A stretch of 64,000 nucleotides of DNA from Phytophthora quininea (lineage: Eukaryota > Oomycota > Peronosporomycetes > Peronosporales > Peronosporaceae), in contig JAAVTG010000359.1 in assembly GCA_011947345.1 (NCBI GenBank), positions 124,001 through 188,000 on the forward strand. The letters run 5' to 3'. Below, piece after piece: positions 54,609 to 63,859 of this stretch. A program made the position numbers and the translations under genes. Positions within the stretch are counted from its first letter, which is position 1; the number at the start of each line of letters is the position of its first letter. Below the pieces are notes generated by a model. It was not told the origin of the DNA. It worked only from the letters and a program-made list of their open reading frames with translations, and searched no databases.

Positions 54609-55751
54609 ATGACCAGCAAGCTCCAGATCCCCGTGGTGTCCATCATCCCTGGCATCGGCAACGCTGTGCGCCAACAGCTCGCCGCCACTGCGTCGTCGTC
54701 GCCAGCCAGCGAGCTCTACCAAGCGTCCAAACTCGAGATCGTCGACTTGCCGCTGCCCGTCGTGTGTCCGCCCAACGCCAGCAACAACCACCAGCCCAAG
54801 GGAGCCATGGGCAACACCGCCCCAACGGCTTCGTCGTGGCAGCTGGACCAGACCCAGCAGCAGATCCTCGAGGACGCCGAAGTGCTCTTCATGGACGCCC
54901 ACCTCGCTGCGCCGCTGCTTCTCGACCCCAAGAAGAACCTGTCGCCGGAATTCCAGCACTTGCTCAAGAAGGTGCAGTGGGTACAGGGCACGTATGCTGG
55001 CGTGGACTCGTACCACCAATTCCCGGAAGCTCCAGCCGACCCAGGCTTCACTGTCACTCGCGCGGGAGGCATCATGCCGACTGCCTTGGCGCAGTTTGTG
55101 TTTGGTTGGGTCATTGCACTCGAACGCAAGTTCTTCGAGGCCAAGGAGTTTCAGGACAAACAGGAGTTCGAACGCTGGAGTTTGAAGTACCGATCGTTCC
55201 GGAACTTGACGGTCGGCATCCTTGGTCTCGGCGAAGTCGGCCAGGAGATCGGGCGGACGTTCAAAGCGTCCGGGTTCCAAGTGATGGGGTTCAAGCGGCG
55301 CGTGGGTGAGGAAGACCAGAAGACACTGGCGACAAGTGCCGACTTTATGTCGACGGAGCTCAGTGAAGTGTTGGAGAAAAGCGACTACGTGGTGAATGTG
55401 CTGCCTAGCACCGACGCGACTCGCAACCTGTTGACGGAGAAGACGTTGGAGATCTGCCGCAAGAAGCAGCCAGTGTTCATCAACGTCGGTCGAGGAGACA
55501 TAATTTCCGAGCAGACGATCATCAACGCGCTGGACAAGGGACTGCTGGCTAAGGCCGTTCTGGATGTGTTCGAGCAGGAGCCGCTGCCGAAGGGAAACCC
55601 GCTGTGGACGCACCCAAAGGTGATCGTGACGCCTCACATTGCCGGCACCGTCTTTCCGGAGGATGTCGCCGACGTGTTTGTCAAGAATCTCAACCGCCGA
55701 CTGGAAGGACAACCGGTGCTGTATCAAATGGACTGGACCGCAGGCTACTGA
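54609..55751 (+). CDS. D-isomer-specific 2-hydroxyacid dehydrogenase, paralogue 5
   Basis: Intact 380-residue frame from MTSKLQIPVVSIIPGIG. The same frame is open from 54486 and would add 41 residues (MASNQIVWSSRGPFC...), rich in Arg and nearly free of acids. An organelle-targeted form starting there is therefore possible. The nucleotide loop is GILGLGEVGQEIG. Catalytic Arg (NVGRGDIIS), Glu (DVFEQEPLP) and His (VTPHIAGT) are present; it ends WTAGY. It is the most diverged of the four clustered copies, and the 38.5-kb copy resembles it in details such as YRSFRN/YRSFRS before the loop. No intron. Confidence 0.93.
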   Translation: MTSKLQIPVVSIIPGIGNAVRQQLAATASSSPASELYQASKLEIVDLPLPVVCPPNASNNHQPKGAMGNTAPTASSWQLDQTQQQILEDAEVLFMDAHLAAPLLLDPKKNLSPEFQHLLKKVQWVQGTYAGVDSYHQFPEAPADPGFTVTRAGGIMPTALAQFVFGWVIALERKFFEAKEFQDKQEFERWSLKYRSFRNLTVGILGLGEVGQEIGRTFKASGFQVMGFKRRVGEEDQKTLATSADFMSTELSEVLEKSDYVVNVLPSTDATRNLLTEKTLEICRKKQPVFINVGRGDIISEQTIINALDKGLLAKAVLDVFEQEPLPKGNPLWTHPKVIVTPHIAGTVFPEDVADVFVKNLNRRLEGQPVLYQMDWTAGY

Positions 55752-55830
55752 GCAAGCAGTTGAAGCTGCTATATGAATACACGTAACAATTCAAACTTGT
55801 TGATAATCGCAAATTTCTCCATCTATCTAT
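55751..55830. repeat. Direct repeat copy A: dehydrogenase 3' flank
   Basis: The sequence right after the paralogue-5 stop (GAGCAAGCAGTT...CGTAACAATTC...GTTGATAATCGCAA) recurs in the same orientation at 63374-63440, next to the effector-like gene. The two copies differ by a few substitutions and a short indel. Confidence 0.75.
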
Positions 55831-55860
55831 CTGGTCTAGTTCTTAATTCGAGCGTGCAGC

Positions 55861-55998
55861 ATGGTATCACCGCTCCAGACCCGTCACGCCGCTCACAATC
55901 AACTCCAAGACGTCACGTCCAAGACCAGCTTAGTGTCACCGTTCCAGACTTACCGCGTATTGGATGACGCACTTGATCTGTATGACCGGGAGTCGTGA
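55861..55998 (+). CDS. Short open frame or first exon, unknown
   Basis: A 45-residue frame (MVSPLQTRHAAHNQLQDV...) ends in ALDLYDRES and then a stop that overlaps a good donor site (TC|GTGAGT). It could be a first exon or a relic of an effector-like protein. No downstream exon could be matched. Weak support. Confidence 0.2.
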   Translation: MVSPLQTRHAAHNQLQDVTSKTSLVSPFQTYRVLDDALDLYDRES

Positions 55999-56451
55999 GT
56001 AGAAAGGAAAAGGAAAAGTGAGATTAAAATGTTAGCTTCGCTATTCCTGAGCTCCAGCAAACAATTAAGCGGGCTTCAACCGCTTCCCATACATGTGATC
56101 CGCGCCATAGTGCTTCAAGTATGCTCTGTAGCGCTATCCGGGCGCTTATCTCAGTTTGGGCGGGTGACTAAGGCGACATTCTTCAACGTAGATAGTATCC
56201 TTCAATGCTGTCAGCGTTGCAGCATGTCATCGTTGCAATTTCAAAAACACCGCGTGGCCCTCAAGATCATCGAGAACGGGTTGTTTTTGAGTAGCGTTCG
56301 GATGTTTTTGAGTGAGCCTTAATTTCGGACGAATTTTGAGTAGGGTTATGAACTCGGGTGGATTGCAAGTAGAAGGGATGTATTGCGAGTAAAAAAACTG
56401 TTGTTATGCACGCTGGTTGTTCTGATGCGATCCATGCTCACTCAGTCAGGG

Positions 56452-57060
56452 TCACTCAGTCAGCTCGTGCAGACCCGTCACGTTGAGACCACCTGCTTTG
56501 CTGAAGGAGAAATGTTCCGCTAGCCCGGCCAATTCCATGGTGACGAAATCAGACGCGGAGAAGCGAACAAACCAAACAAAACGACCGCCATTAGGATCCC
56601 AATCGGTCACCCTGCCAGCTTGGCCGTCTCGAGGACCTATTGCACCTTCTTCAAATACGGGCCGTCGCATGAGCGCCCAGTGCATACACGCTAGTGGCTG
56701 ACCTTGTAGCAGCTTCGTGAGGTTGCTGACACTGAAGAAAGTTGTATCGTCCGCGTTTTGTAGGAATGGAGATCCTTTTCTTCGAGGACGTCCGGGTAGG
56801 AGACGCACTAGGACCGCCTGGAGAGACTCATTCAACTGTAGTTTCTTCCGAATTGCCATTGGTGCGACTACATGCTGACAAATCCATACATTTTGACGCC
56901 AAGTAGAGCAATCGCATGTGTAGGCAGCACGGATCAGCATAATCTACATCATCAACAACAATGTTAAGATGCGTTACAGCGCGTACAGAATTTAAACAAG
57001 CGTACCTCGTCGGCGAGCCAAGGCGAATGGTTTTTGACCGGTTCTAAGTCGCCATCCTGA
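56452..57060 (-). pseudogene. MULE transposase C-terminal part with SWIM zinc finger
   Basis: The frame 56940-56452 contains a SWIM finger C-x-C-x(n)-C-x-H (YTCDCSTWRQNVWICQHVVA), the module found after the catalytic core in Mutator transposases. A likely upstream exon ends in WLADE (about 57005), separated by a GT-AG intron (donor GTACGC, acceptor GATGTAG). The following residues (AIRKKLQLNESLQAVLVRLL) continue the helical C-terminus to TGA 56452. Part of the inactive element above. Confidence 0.65.
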
Positions 57061-57699
57061 ACTTTTATCTGATGTAGTGACAAATACAATAGCGGAACGT
57101 CCGCAATAGGTTTATCGCGGTGTAACACGTAGCGCGGGCGAGGAGCGTTGGGGCGAGACGGCGGCGGCGACGAGTTGGCGGAGACGACGAACGGCGGAGA
57201 CTGGCGGTGGCGCAGCTGGAGGAGGCGTCTTGGCCCTGGAAGTAGAATTGAGAAGTGAGATTAATCTGGCGGGTTTATCTTGCTAGCGCTCGTTGGGGAA
57301 ACGCAAAGGGAAATCCAGTTCCCATCCTAAAGCCTACCAATTCTCTAAGTCCATATGAAATCCTAGATCTACCAATGAACAGCTCCTAACTGGAAACGTA
57401 GCTCGAATCTTGAATCTTCTTGATGCGTCCCATAATCAAGAATCCATCAATAACTGGATTCTTTCAAATCCGTAGAATTTAAGAGCCAATCAGAGTAAAG
57501 ATTATGGGACGTTCTTGAGACACCTAGAAGGTGTAATCTTGAACTTGAAACCCTCGACCAATAGGAATGCTTTATGTATGTATGTTTACTACCATAAAGA
57601 TAGCCAACTATCCAGCATAATCTGGATAGTCTCAAAAACGTATTGACGGGGTTGTCGTCTGCAACATGTTGTCGCTGACGGCAATTCCGTCACACGCGG
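57061..57699. other. Non-coding stretch inside the MULE relic with two hairpins
   Basis: A purine-rich GGCG-repeat segment (about 57120-57240) is followed by A+T-rich sequence. The latter contains an inverted pair CGTCCCATAATC / GATTATGGGACG (57427 and about 57500) and a perfect 9-bp inverted pair ACTATCCAG / CTGGATAGT (57607-57615 and 57622-57630). No coding potential that I can support. It may hold a small secondary insertion. Confidence 0.4.
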
Positions 57700-58036
57700 A
57701 TTAATTGGCCTTCCAGCGCTTTCAAGTAGCGTCTAACGCGAGTTGCTGTCACTGGGAGTCCAGACTGCGCATCTGTCGTCACAACGATGGATGCCTCCTC
57801 GTTGAAAAGCACGGAGGCTACATCTCGCGAACCCTGTCGACGCATTTGCTTGTAGTTTTCTTTTTGGACAGAAGCAGCTTGGCTCCAGCAACATACGCGC
57901 TGGGAATTGGTCCTGCAGCCAGAGCATAACGAGAAGTTAGATCCTATGGCCAATTACAGCAACAGTTTCAAACCTTCCGCGAAGTGTGCTATAGCGATTC
58001 GATTTCCGGCCAACCCTGAGAGATCCAACGCAACCA
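57700..58036 (-). pseudogene. MULE transposase middle segment (downstream of hAT insertion on the minus strand)
   Basis: Directly after the hAT target site the minus strand continues the transposase (NWLRWISQGWPEIESL, then a stop) in the frame it had before the insertion. An open stretch 57953-57690 (AIGSNFSLCSGCRTNSQRVC, then VLFNEEASIVVTTDAQSG) follows. Multiple stops show that it is inactive. Confidence 0.55.
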
Positions 58037-58044
58037 ATTCCAGT
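58037..58044 (+). repeat. Left 8-bp target-site duplication of the hAT element
   Basis: ATTCCAGT, identical to 61816-61823. Eight bases is the standard duplication length for hAT insertion. Confidence 0.93.
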
Positions 58045-58146
58045 TAGGGATGGTTTTGAATTGGACGAATAAAGAATGTTTAGAACGATCTAAAAATTCA
58101 AAACACTTCCGAAGTGACTTTTGGACGTCCAAAAGTAAAGCCACCG

Positions 58147-60519
58147 ATGGCGATCTTTCCCTCGATCATTGAAGAAAACCAAGGGATCGCCATGACCACC
58201 TACAGCTCTGAGCCGCAGCAGCAGCACGCTAGTAGCGCTTCCCCGCCATCGACAGTATCATCTCCATTGGTATCGAGTGCTTCACGCCCAAGGAACCATA
58301 CCGAGCAATCTCCGATGCCGAGGCGATCGCCTCGTTTTAGCCCGTATTCCATGCGTGGTTCACTTCAGCAGTCTTCTCAATCACTGGCTGCAACTAGGCG
58401 ACCATTACGGACTCCACGGCAGGTGCCTTACTCGCCGCAGCCCGGATCAACCAGGCCTCCACGGTCTCCAGCTCCGTTGCGACAACCCTCGACACCACCA
58501 GCAATTATTGGCCGTCCTCGTCTGGGTATTTGGCAGCACTATACTATTGAGGAAGAGAACGGAAAGAAGCACGGTCGTTGCAGATATTGCCATCGGCTTA
58601 TGAAAAATGGCAAGCCAAGTGGGAACTTGCTTAAGCACCTCATGAAAGAGTGCCCTGCAGTTTCGAGAGATATTCAGATCTCTTTGCAATCGAGGCCGGC
58701 TCCAGCTCCTGACACAGCCTCACTAATGGTGGTCGAACAGCCTAAACCGCAAGCCCTTAATCAAGACGACTTTGAGATGGCGCTAGCTCGAGTCTTTTGT
58801 GTGCGCGCTACCGTTTATTCTCGTGGAGGCGAAAGTCTTCCAGGACTTTTTGCTATGGTTGCATCGTCGTTGAAGCTACCATCAAGGCGTAAGATGAGCA
58901 ATGTGCTTTTGAAGCGAGTACGAGACCAGATTCACCGTAGCCACGTGGTCAAGCTGACCAACGAACAGGTGTATGTGTCTCTCGTCACGGATGGGTGGAG
59001 CGATACCAACAACTCCAGTATTATTAATTTCATAGTTGTAGCTCCAGAGATGCCGGCGGTATTTTGGTCGTCATGGTCAACGAAATCACAACAACACACA
59101 GCAAACTACATGGCGCAAGAAATTGAGAAAGTTATTGAGGACATTGAATGCCAAACCTCAGCAAAGGTTGTTGCTGTTGTCACTGATAATGCGACAAACA
59201 TGAGGAGCGCTACACACCGATTACAATCAAGACGGAATGTGGTCAGTGGTGAATGCTCTGCTCACGTGCCCAACTTACTCATGAAGGATATCTGTAAGTT
59301 TCCGGCGATCAAAGCTATTCATTCCAGAGCAGTCGCACTTACTCGATTTGTTCGTGATCACCTGACTTTACTGGATGAATTCAAGCGTCTACAAGAAGGT
59401 GTCCGTCGAATTGGCGCGAGAGCACGAAATCTGGTGCTACCCGTCCCGACTCGCTGGTACTCAGTGTTTAACTGCTTGGTGAATGTGATGGATAATCGCG
59501 AAATACTTGAAAAACTATTTGTGAGTCCAGAGTACGAGCAATTTCGAGATAGGTATCGAGGAACAGCACCGCGCAAGAAAAACTAGATTACTTGATGTCA
59601 TTGGTTCGTGACGATAAGTTCTGGGTTAATTTAGCGCTCGTTGTGCGTTTACTTGGCCCCACTATTAAAGCGTTGAAGTACCTGGAAGCAGACAACATAT
59701 TTGTGTCGGGAGTTTATAAATGGTTTCGGTGGCTACGATATCATGCTGCGTTCGGTGTCACCTCACCGGAGGAGGAAACAAGTACAGTCGAACAAGATGA
59801 AAATACTAATCCAAATGCAGATGAGGGGTCGGTTGCACAAGATAGCCTCGAACTGCTGAGTAACACCGCTGAGACCGAAGCAGATGACGCTGAGCTTGAA
59901 AGTACGACTCCGGATGACGAGAGATTGCAGTCGGGGGATTTACGAGAAGCTTAATGCAATTGAAGCTACTGAGCTGCAACGCTTCGTTCGAGAGAAAATC
60001 AAGAATCGCTGAAAGTACGTTCACACAAACTCAATGTCCATTGCATTCATGCTCGACCCATTGACAAACCTGGATGACTTTGTTGGCAACGACAACGACA
60101 ACGTCGATAGACAAATACTTCGAATGGCGAAGAGGTGCGGTCTAACGACGACATCCAACGACCCCGAACTGACCGCAGAAATCCTAAAATTTAAAAGTTG
60201 GAAGCAGCGTGGTGGTGCATCCGTACGGGATCAATATTCTCAGTCAAACCCACGTGACTACTGGAGCGCCAAGAGAAGCCAGGATTTTCCGCTGCTGACG
60301 AGAATGGCTGAATTTGTTTTTGCCATCCCCACTTTATCGGCAGTTAGCGAAAGAGCCTGGAGTATATTTGATCACATCCACTCGAAGAGAAGGAACAGAC
60401 TCTCAGTTGAAAAAGTTGAGATGCTTGCATATATCTACATCAATTACGGCACGATAAAGAAGGATGAAGTTGATCTTGCGCGCCATCAGTCGTGCCCTGA
60501 AAGTGTCGATGATAATTAA
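58147..60519 (+). pseudogene. hAT transposase, degenerate
   Basis: An N-terminal disordered Pro/Ser region is followed by a BED zinc finger (IWQHYTIEEENGKKHGRC, CRYCHRLMKNGKPSGNLLKH, with C-x2-C and H). The RNase-H-like core comes next (LVTDGWSDTNNSSIINFIV, VTDNATNMR, GECSAHVPNLLMKDI) and then the hAT dimerisation domain (PTLSAVSERAWSIFDHIHSK, RRNRLSVEKVEML). The first frame ends at 59586 after an A5 run (59578-59582); the second frame starts at 59592. A further shift near 59936 and an in-frame TGA at about 60010 (where the family has Trp) separate the last part. The nonsense change suggests an inactive copy. Confidence 0.85.
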
Positions 60520-60599
60520 ATAGTAATGATTTGGTTGATGCTCCATTCAACATTCGTGAACAGACAGCAGCTCTGGTATCCGTCACGAACCAACTACAT

Positions 60600-61680
60600 C
60601 TCGTTTGCCTATTTCACAGCTGCCTGAGCGGTGGCCTTCGTCTGCGTCTCCCGCGATGCCTAGGTGTACGATGCCGAGACGGTATTCACACGTATCCATC
60701 ACCAGGTTCACCTCCTGCAGACTGTCCAGACTCACCTACACAGCCGACTTGCTCATCTTCACCCCCTGCAACAGTATCAAGCAGTGCCCGTCCAGTGACG
60801 CTGGGCCTGTGTGCTGTCCTCGTATGACAAGTACTCGGGTCGCGGTCGTTCCTAGTACACAGATCATTACCGCAAGCCCGTCCATGGGCCTTGGCACTGA
60901 ATACGAGGAGTCTCGTGATCAGTGTGGGCAGGAGAATGAAGATGGCGTACGACATGAATATGACGAACTACAGCGCCCACAGCACGCTGGTGCGCACTCG
61001 AAACTGGTGCTGGAACAACATAACGATGTGCTTGATGTGCGACTCGGTCATACGCGGTGCACCAGCCACTGCGGCGGTATCACCCGTCTCGAGCTTTGTC
61101 TTGGGGTTGTTTGGCTCTAGTCCGTGCGCGCGCTCGATGGACTCGACGATTGCCACGGCCTCGTCGTAGCGGTCGACGCTGGCCAGCCACTTGGGTGACT
61201 CGGAGATGTACAGGCGGATGGCGATCCCGTACAACACGGGCGAGCGGGAGATGAAGAAGGTATCGCGCCAGTCGATGCGTAGCGGGGCGCTGAAGGCCAT
61301 AACGACAGCCAACATACAGCCGACGGCCCAAGTCGACACGAGCAGCCCAATGACCTTGCCGGGCGGCTTCTTGGGGGCCCTCTCCTGCACGAGCGAGGAG
61401 ACCACGGGCAGCTCGTCGCCAGGTCGATACCCGAGATGATCCGAGCGAACGTGGTGGACGTGACGTTCAAGCTGAAGTCCCAAAAGGCCAGACCGAAGAG
61501 GAAGATGACGAGCATCACCATGAACATGGGGTGGCGGTCGTATTTGCTGACCAGCGTGCCGAACGGAAACCGCGCCAATGGAAAAGTGAAGGCCGTGGAG
61601 TGTATCACGCACAGGATCGTCGCCATCAGCAAGCGCGACAGTGGCGTACATCAAGCTGATCCTCACGGGGTCATTGACTC
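60600..61680 (-). pseudogene. Captured fragment of an MFS transporter gene
   Basis: The minus strand encodes several consecutive membrane segments of a 12-helix MFS carrier of the sugar/organic-ion type. Examples are TFPLARFPFGTLVSKYDRHP (with the conserved helix 2-3 loop), DELPVVSSLVQERAPKKPPG, STWAVGCMLAVVMAFSAPLR and LYISESPKWLASVDRYDEAV. The start and first helix are missing at one end; the last half is missing or decayed at the other (after SYAIFILLPTLITRL). A one-base break lies near 61428. A separate short stretch at about 60620-60790 might be a rearranged N-terminal exon of the same family, which is uncertain. It lies wholly inside the hAT termini. Confidence 0.75.
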
Positions 61681-61815
61681 GTTGCTCCGAAAAACTTATT
61701 CAATAGAGTACAATATCCTCATTGGCAGTTTTAGACAGTTTTGCATTCTGCATGGATTTTGGACGTTTTGCGAAAGACTTTAGAAGGATTCAGAAGTCGT
61801 CCAAAACCATCCCTA

Positions 61816-61823
61816 ATTCCAGT
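61816..61823 (+). repeat. Right 8-bp target-site duplication of the hAT element
   Basis: ATTCCAGT, identical to 58037-58044. Confidence 0.93.
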
Positions 61824-62355
61824 AGTCTTGGGAGAGATGTGTTTAACACAGTTGGCGTGCTGGCACGCAGATCCACTGCCTTTTGATCGTAGAACGGAAA
61901 GACTCAATAGCGTTTTGATTTGGAAGAACGCCACCAATTGAATCGGCAGCTCCTCCAAACCAATGTTCCCAGGGTGGTGAAAAATAGGTCGTTTTGAATC
62001 AGGTTGCATACTCGTTCTCATCATCGTCCTGCCACACAGAAATACATTGCTCGCCGAATGCCTTGAATTGGGCGAAAGTTCGACACTTGTTCATCCACAA
62101 CAAATGCGGTCGGATAACGTCGTCGTAATATTCGCGGTCCTTCAAACGATCCAGGTTGTCTTTTGAATTGGACTTCCGAACTAAGTGAGGCCAACAGTCG
62201 AGTAGCACTACATCAGACCAAACGACGCGATAAGCGTTAGAAATTGTGGTGACCAATGTATGACCATTAGTGATTTTCTTATCGGTTTGAGTGTGCGGGT
62301 CGTACACTCTCATGATCATGAGTCTCTTTTTATCTGTGCATTCGTACGGAGTCAA
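61824..62355 (-). pseudogene. MULE transposase catalytic-region segment
   Basis: Minus-strand frames encode VVWSDVVLLDCWPHLVRKS, then REYYDDVIRPHLLWMNKCRT, and after a frame change PPWEHWFGGAADSIGGVLP with NQNAIESFRSTIKR, a block typical of Mutator-like transposases just after the catalytic core. A stop interrupts it close to the hAT target site. The part upstream of 62355 is lost. Confidence 0.65.
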
Positions 62356-62490
62356 TGCTACTGGAGTTGAATGCTACTGGCTAACACTCACATTGCATCC
62401 GATGGATAGTCTATTCACGATGATAATAATTGTCGGAATTGCTACTCAAATAACATCCCAATACTCAGAAAGCATCCGATCGCTACTCCA

Positions 62491-63373
62491 AAAAATCCGC
62501 ACCCAAGATCATTCCGAACCCGTCACTGCTCAAGTCCAGCTCATTGCCAGGATCCATACCCGCCTGCCTTCAATGCGACACTATCTGTTCAAGTTCTGAA
62601 TCGCGCGCATGCACTACACTTCTCTACTACTTACTCTTCATGGGGCTAAGCACACAATTTCGGGTCAAGCGCATGTTCATTCGCCTGACGTCGCCAAAAC
62701 TAACGGTTTTTTCCGATCAATACCCGGGGCACTATTTATCAGTGCCCTCTCACAATATAAAGTGGTGGTTATACTACTCTACAGGAGAAATACCATCCAG
62801 AACTTCGTGTATGTCGTCTAGATTAAACTCTTCTTCCACGCAATTGATATCTAGGCCATTTCTCTCACCTCATGCAGAACTACTCCATTGCACGGTGACA
62901 TTGACAAACTCAACGCTCGAATTCAAAACGATTATAACTCCAGCTGACCCGGGCATATTACCCTGGCCATGAGAGCGACCCAAACACGAACACCTTTCTT
63001 TCTTCTGTTGCTTCTGGATAATATCATCGACGAGCAATCATTCCACGGAAAGGTAGAGCGATCTCTGGCCTCCAGGGATTCGGTTGCTGCTTGGGTTTGC
63101 GGCGAGCACCTTTCCCTGGTTACGCCACCACTTCCTAACACTGCCGCCGCCTAACTTTCACATTTTCGTAAATTCTTGATGGTACTAGAAACTCCTTCGC
63201 GTTCATGTGCGATCTTCCTGACGACCTTCTTGCACCGCACTGGTTACGTTAGGTAGGGCATTATTCGGGTATTAATCCGTTACCTATTTGGGGTGGCCTC
63301 AACAAGTCTTTGACTTGCCAAGGCACTCGGTTTCTAATGAACTGCATGACCCCATTGAAGATCCGTAGAGCAA
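62491..63373. other. Gene-poor stretch between the MULE relic and the effector-like gene
   Basis: About 880 bp of A+T-richer sequence with only short, unconvincing open frames; one at 62969-63154 has a hydrophobic start (FFLLLLLDNII) but no other support. I see no RNA gene or clear repeat. Confidence 0.4.
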
Positions 63374-63440
63374 ATGAGCAAGCAGTTAGGAATACACCAA
63401 CGTAACAATTCTAAACTCGTTGATAATCGCAAGTTTGTTA
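63374..63440. repeat. Direct repeat copy B
   Basis: Near-copy of the paralogue-5 dehydrogenase 3' flank at 55751-55830, in the same orientation, here abutting the 3' end of the secreted protein gene. Confidence 0.75.
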
Positions 63441-63445
63441 ATCTA

Positions 63446-63859
63446 TCAACTCCAGTTCTCAATACGCAGTCGACGAGTGTCTGCCCACTTGGTCTTGCTC
63501 TTCATCTTCATCAAGAGCTTGGCCAACATCTTGGCTGACCAGTGAACAGGCCCCTTGGTAAAGATCGCCGGGAGATGAACGGCAGCACGCTCCGAATCCG
63601 CGTCGTCGGTCTTGTCCAGTTGCTGGAAGTTGTAGACGTCGTCCGAGTCGGCGTCTGCGGAACCAGTGTTGTGGCTAATGTCGACCAGAGTGAGGTCTTT
63701 GATCTTGCCGTTCTTGGCGCGGAAAACGGCCCCGTAGACTTCGTCGGTCGTACTGGAGTCGCCCTTGGCGGCGACAGAGGAACTGCCGGCGGCAACGAAG
63801 TTTTCCAAGCCAGCGACGGCGGCAACGACAGTGGCCAGAACGACGTGGCTGAGACGCAT
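63446..63859 (-). CDS. Small secreted effector-like protein
   Basis: 137 residues from the ATG at 63859 (MRLSHVVLATVVAAVAGLEN), a typical oomycete signal peptide with cleavage near residue 20-24. The mature part is acidic in the middle (SADADSDDVYNFQQLDKTDD, then ADSER) and basic at the end (AKMLAKLLMKMKSKTKWADT, then RRLRIENWS). No RXLR motif lies in the usual position 30-60; an R-R-L-R string occurs only in the last ten residues, so membership of the RXLR class is doubtful. The frame is open to 63928, but the extra N-terminus would hide the signal peptide. No introns. Secretion is well supported; any role in infection is inference. Confidence 0.65.
   Translation of the reverse strand: MRLSHVVLATVVAAVAGLENFVAAGSSSVAAKGDSSTTDEVYGAVFRAKNGKIKDLTLVDISHNTGSADADSDDVYNFQQLDKTDDADSERAAVHLPAIFTKGPVHWSAKMLAKLLMKMKSKTKWADTRRLRIENWS

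Larger units (their letters stand above)
58045..61815 (+). mobile_element. hAT transposon carrying a host MFS gene fragment
   Basis: Perfect 14-bp terminal inverted repeats (TAGGGATGGTTTTG at 58045-58058; its complement at 61802-61815) and an exact 8-bp target duplication bound a 3,771-bp unit. Inside are a plus-strand hAT transposase (BED finger to dimerisation domain) and, between its end and the right terminus, about 1 kb of minus-strand host-like MFS transporter sequence. The insertion interrupts a MULE transposase frame. Matching ends and duplication mean that the whole unit, cargo included, moved or was present as one piece. Confidence 0.9.
56280..62490 (-). mobile_element. Mutator-like (MULE) element, degenerate, split by a hAT insertion
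   Basis: Remnants of a MULE-type transposase lie on the minus strand on both sides of the hAT element, in consistent order. At the outer edges the sequence GAGTAGCGTTCGGATG (56289-56304) matches in inverted orientation the sequence at 62473-62488 with one mismatch, and both sides carry further scattered GAGTAG words. I take these as degenerate terminal inverted repeats; exact ends and any target duplication are not clear. The element is inactive: its coding parts have several stops and frame changes. Confidence 0.65.

Noticed and set aside
62969..63154. 61-codon frame with a Leu-rich start as a secreted peptide
   Set aside because: The hydrophobic run is not followed by a convincing cleavage site or a longer product; weak context in a gene-poor stretch.
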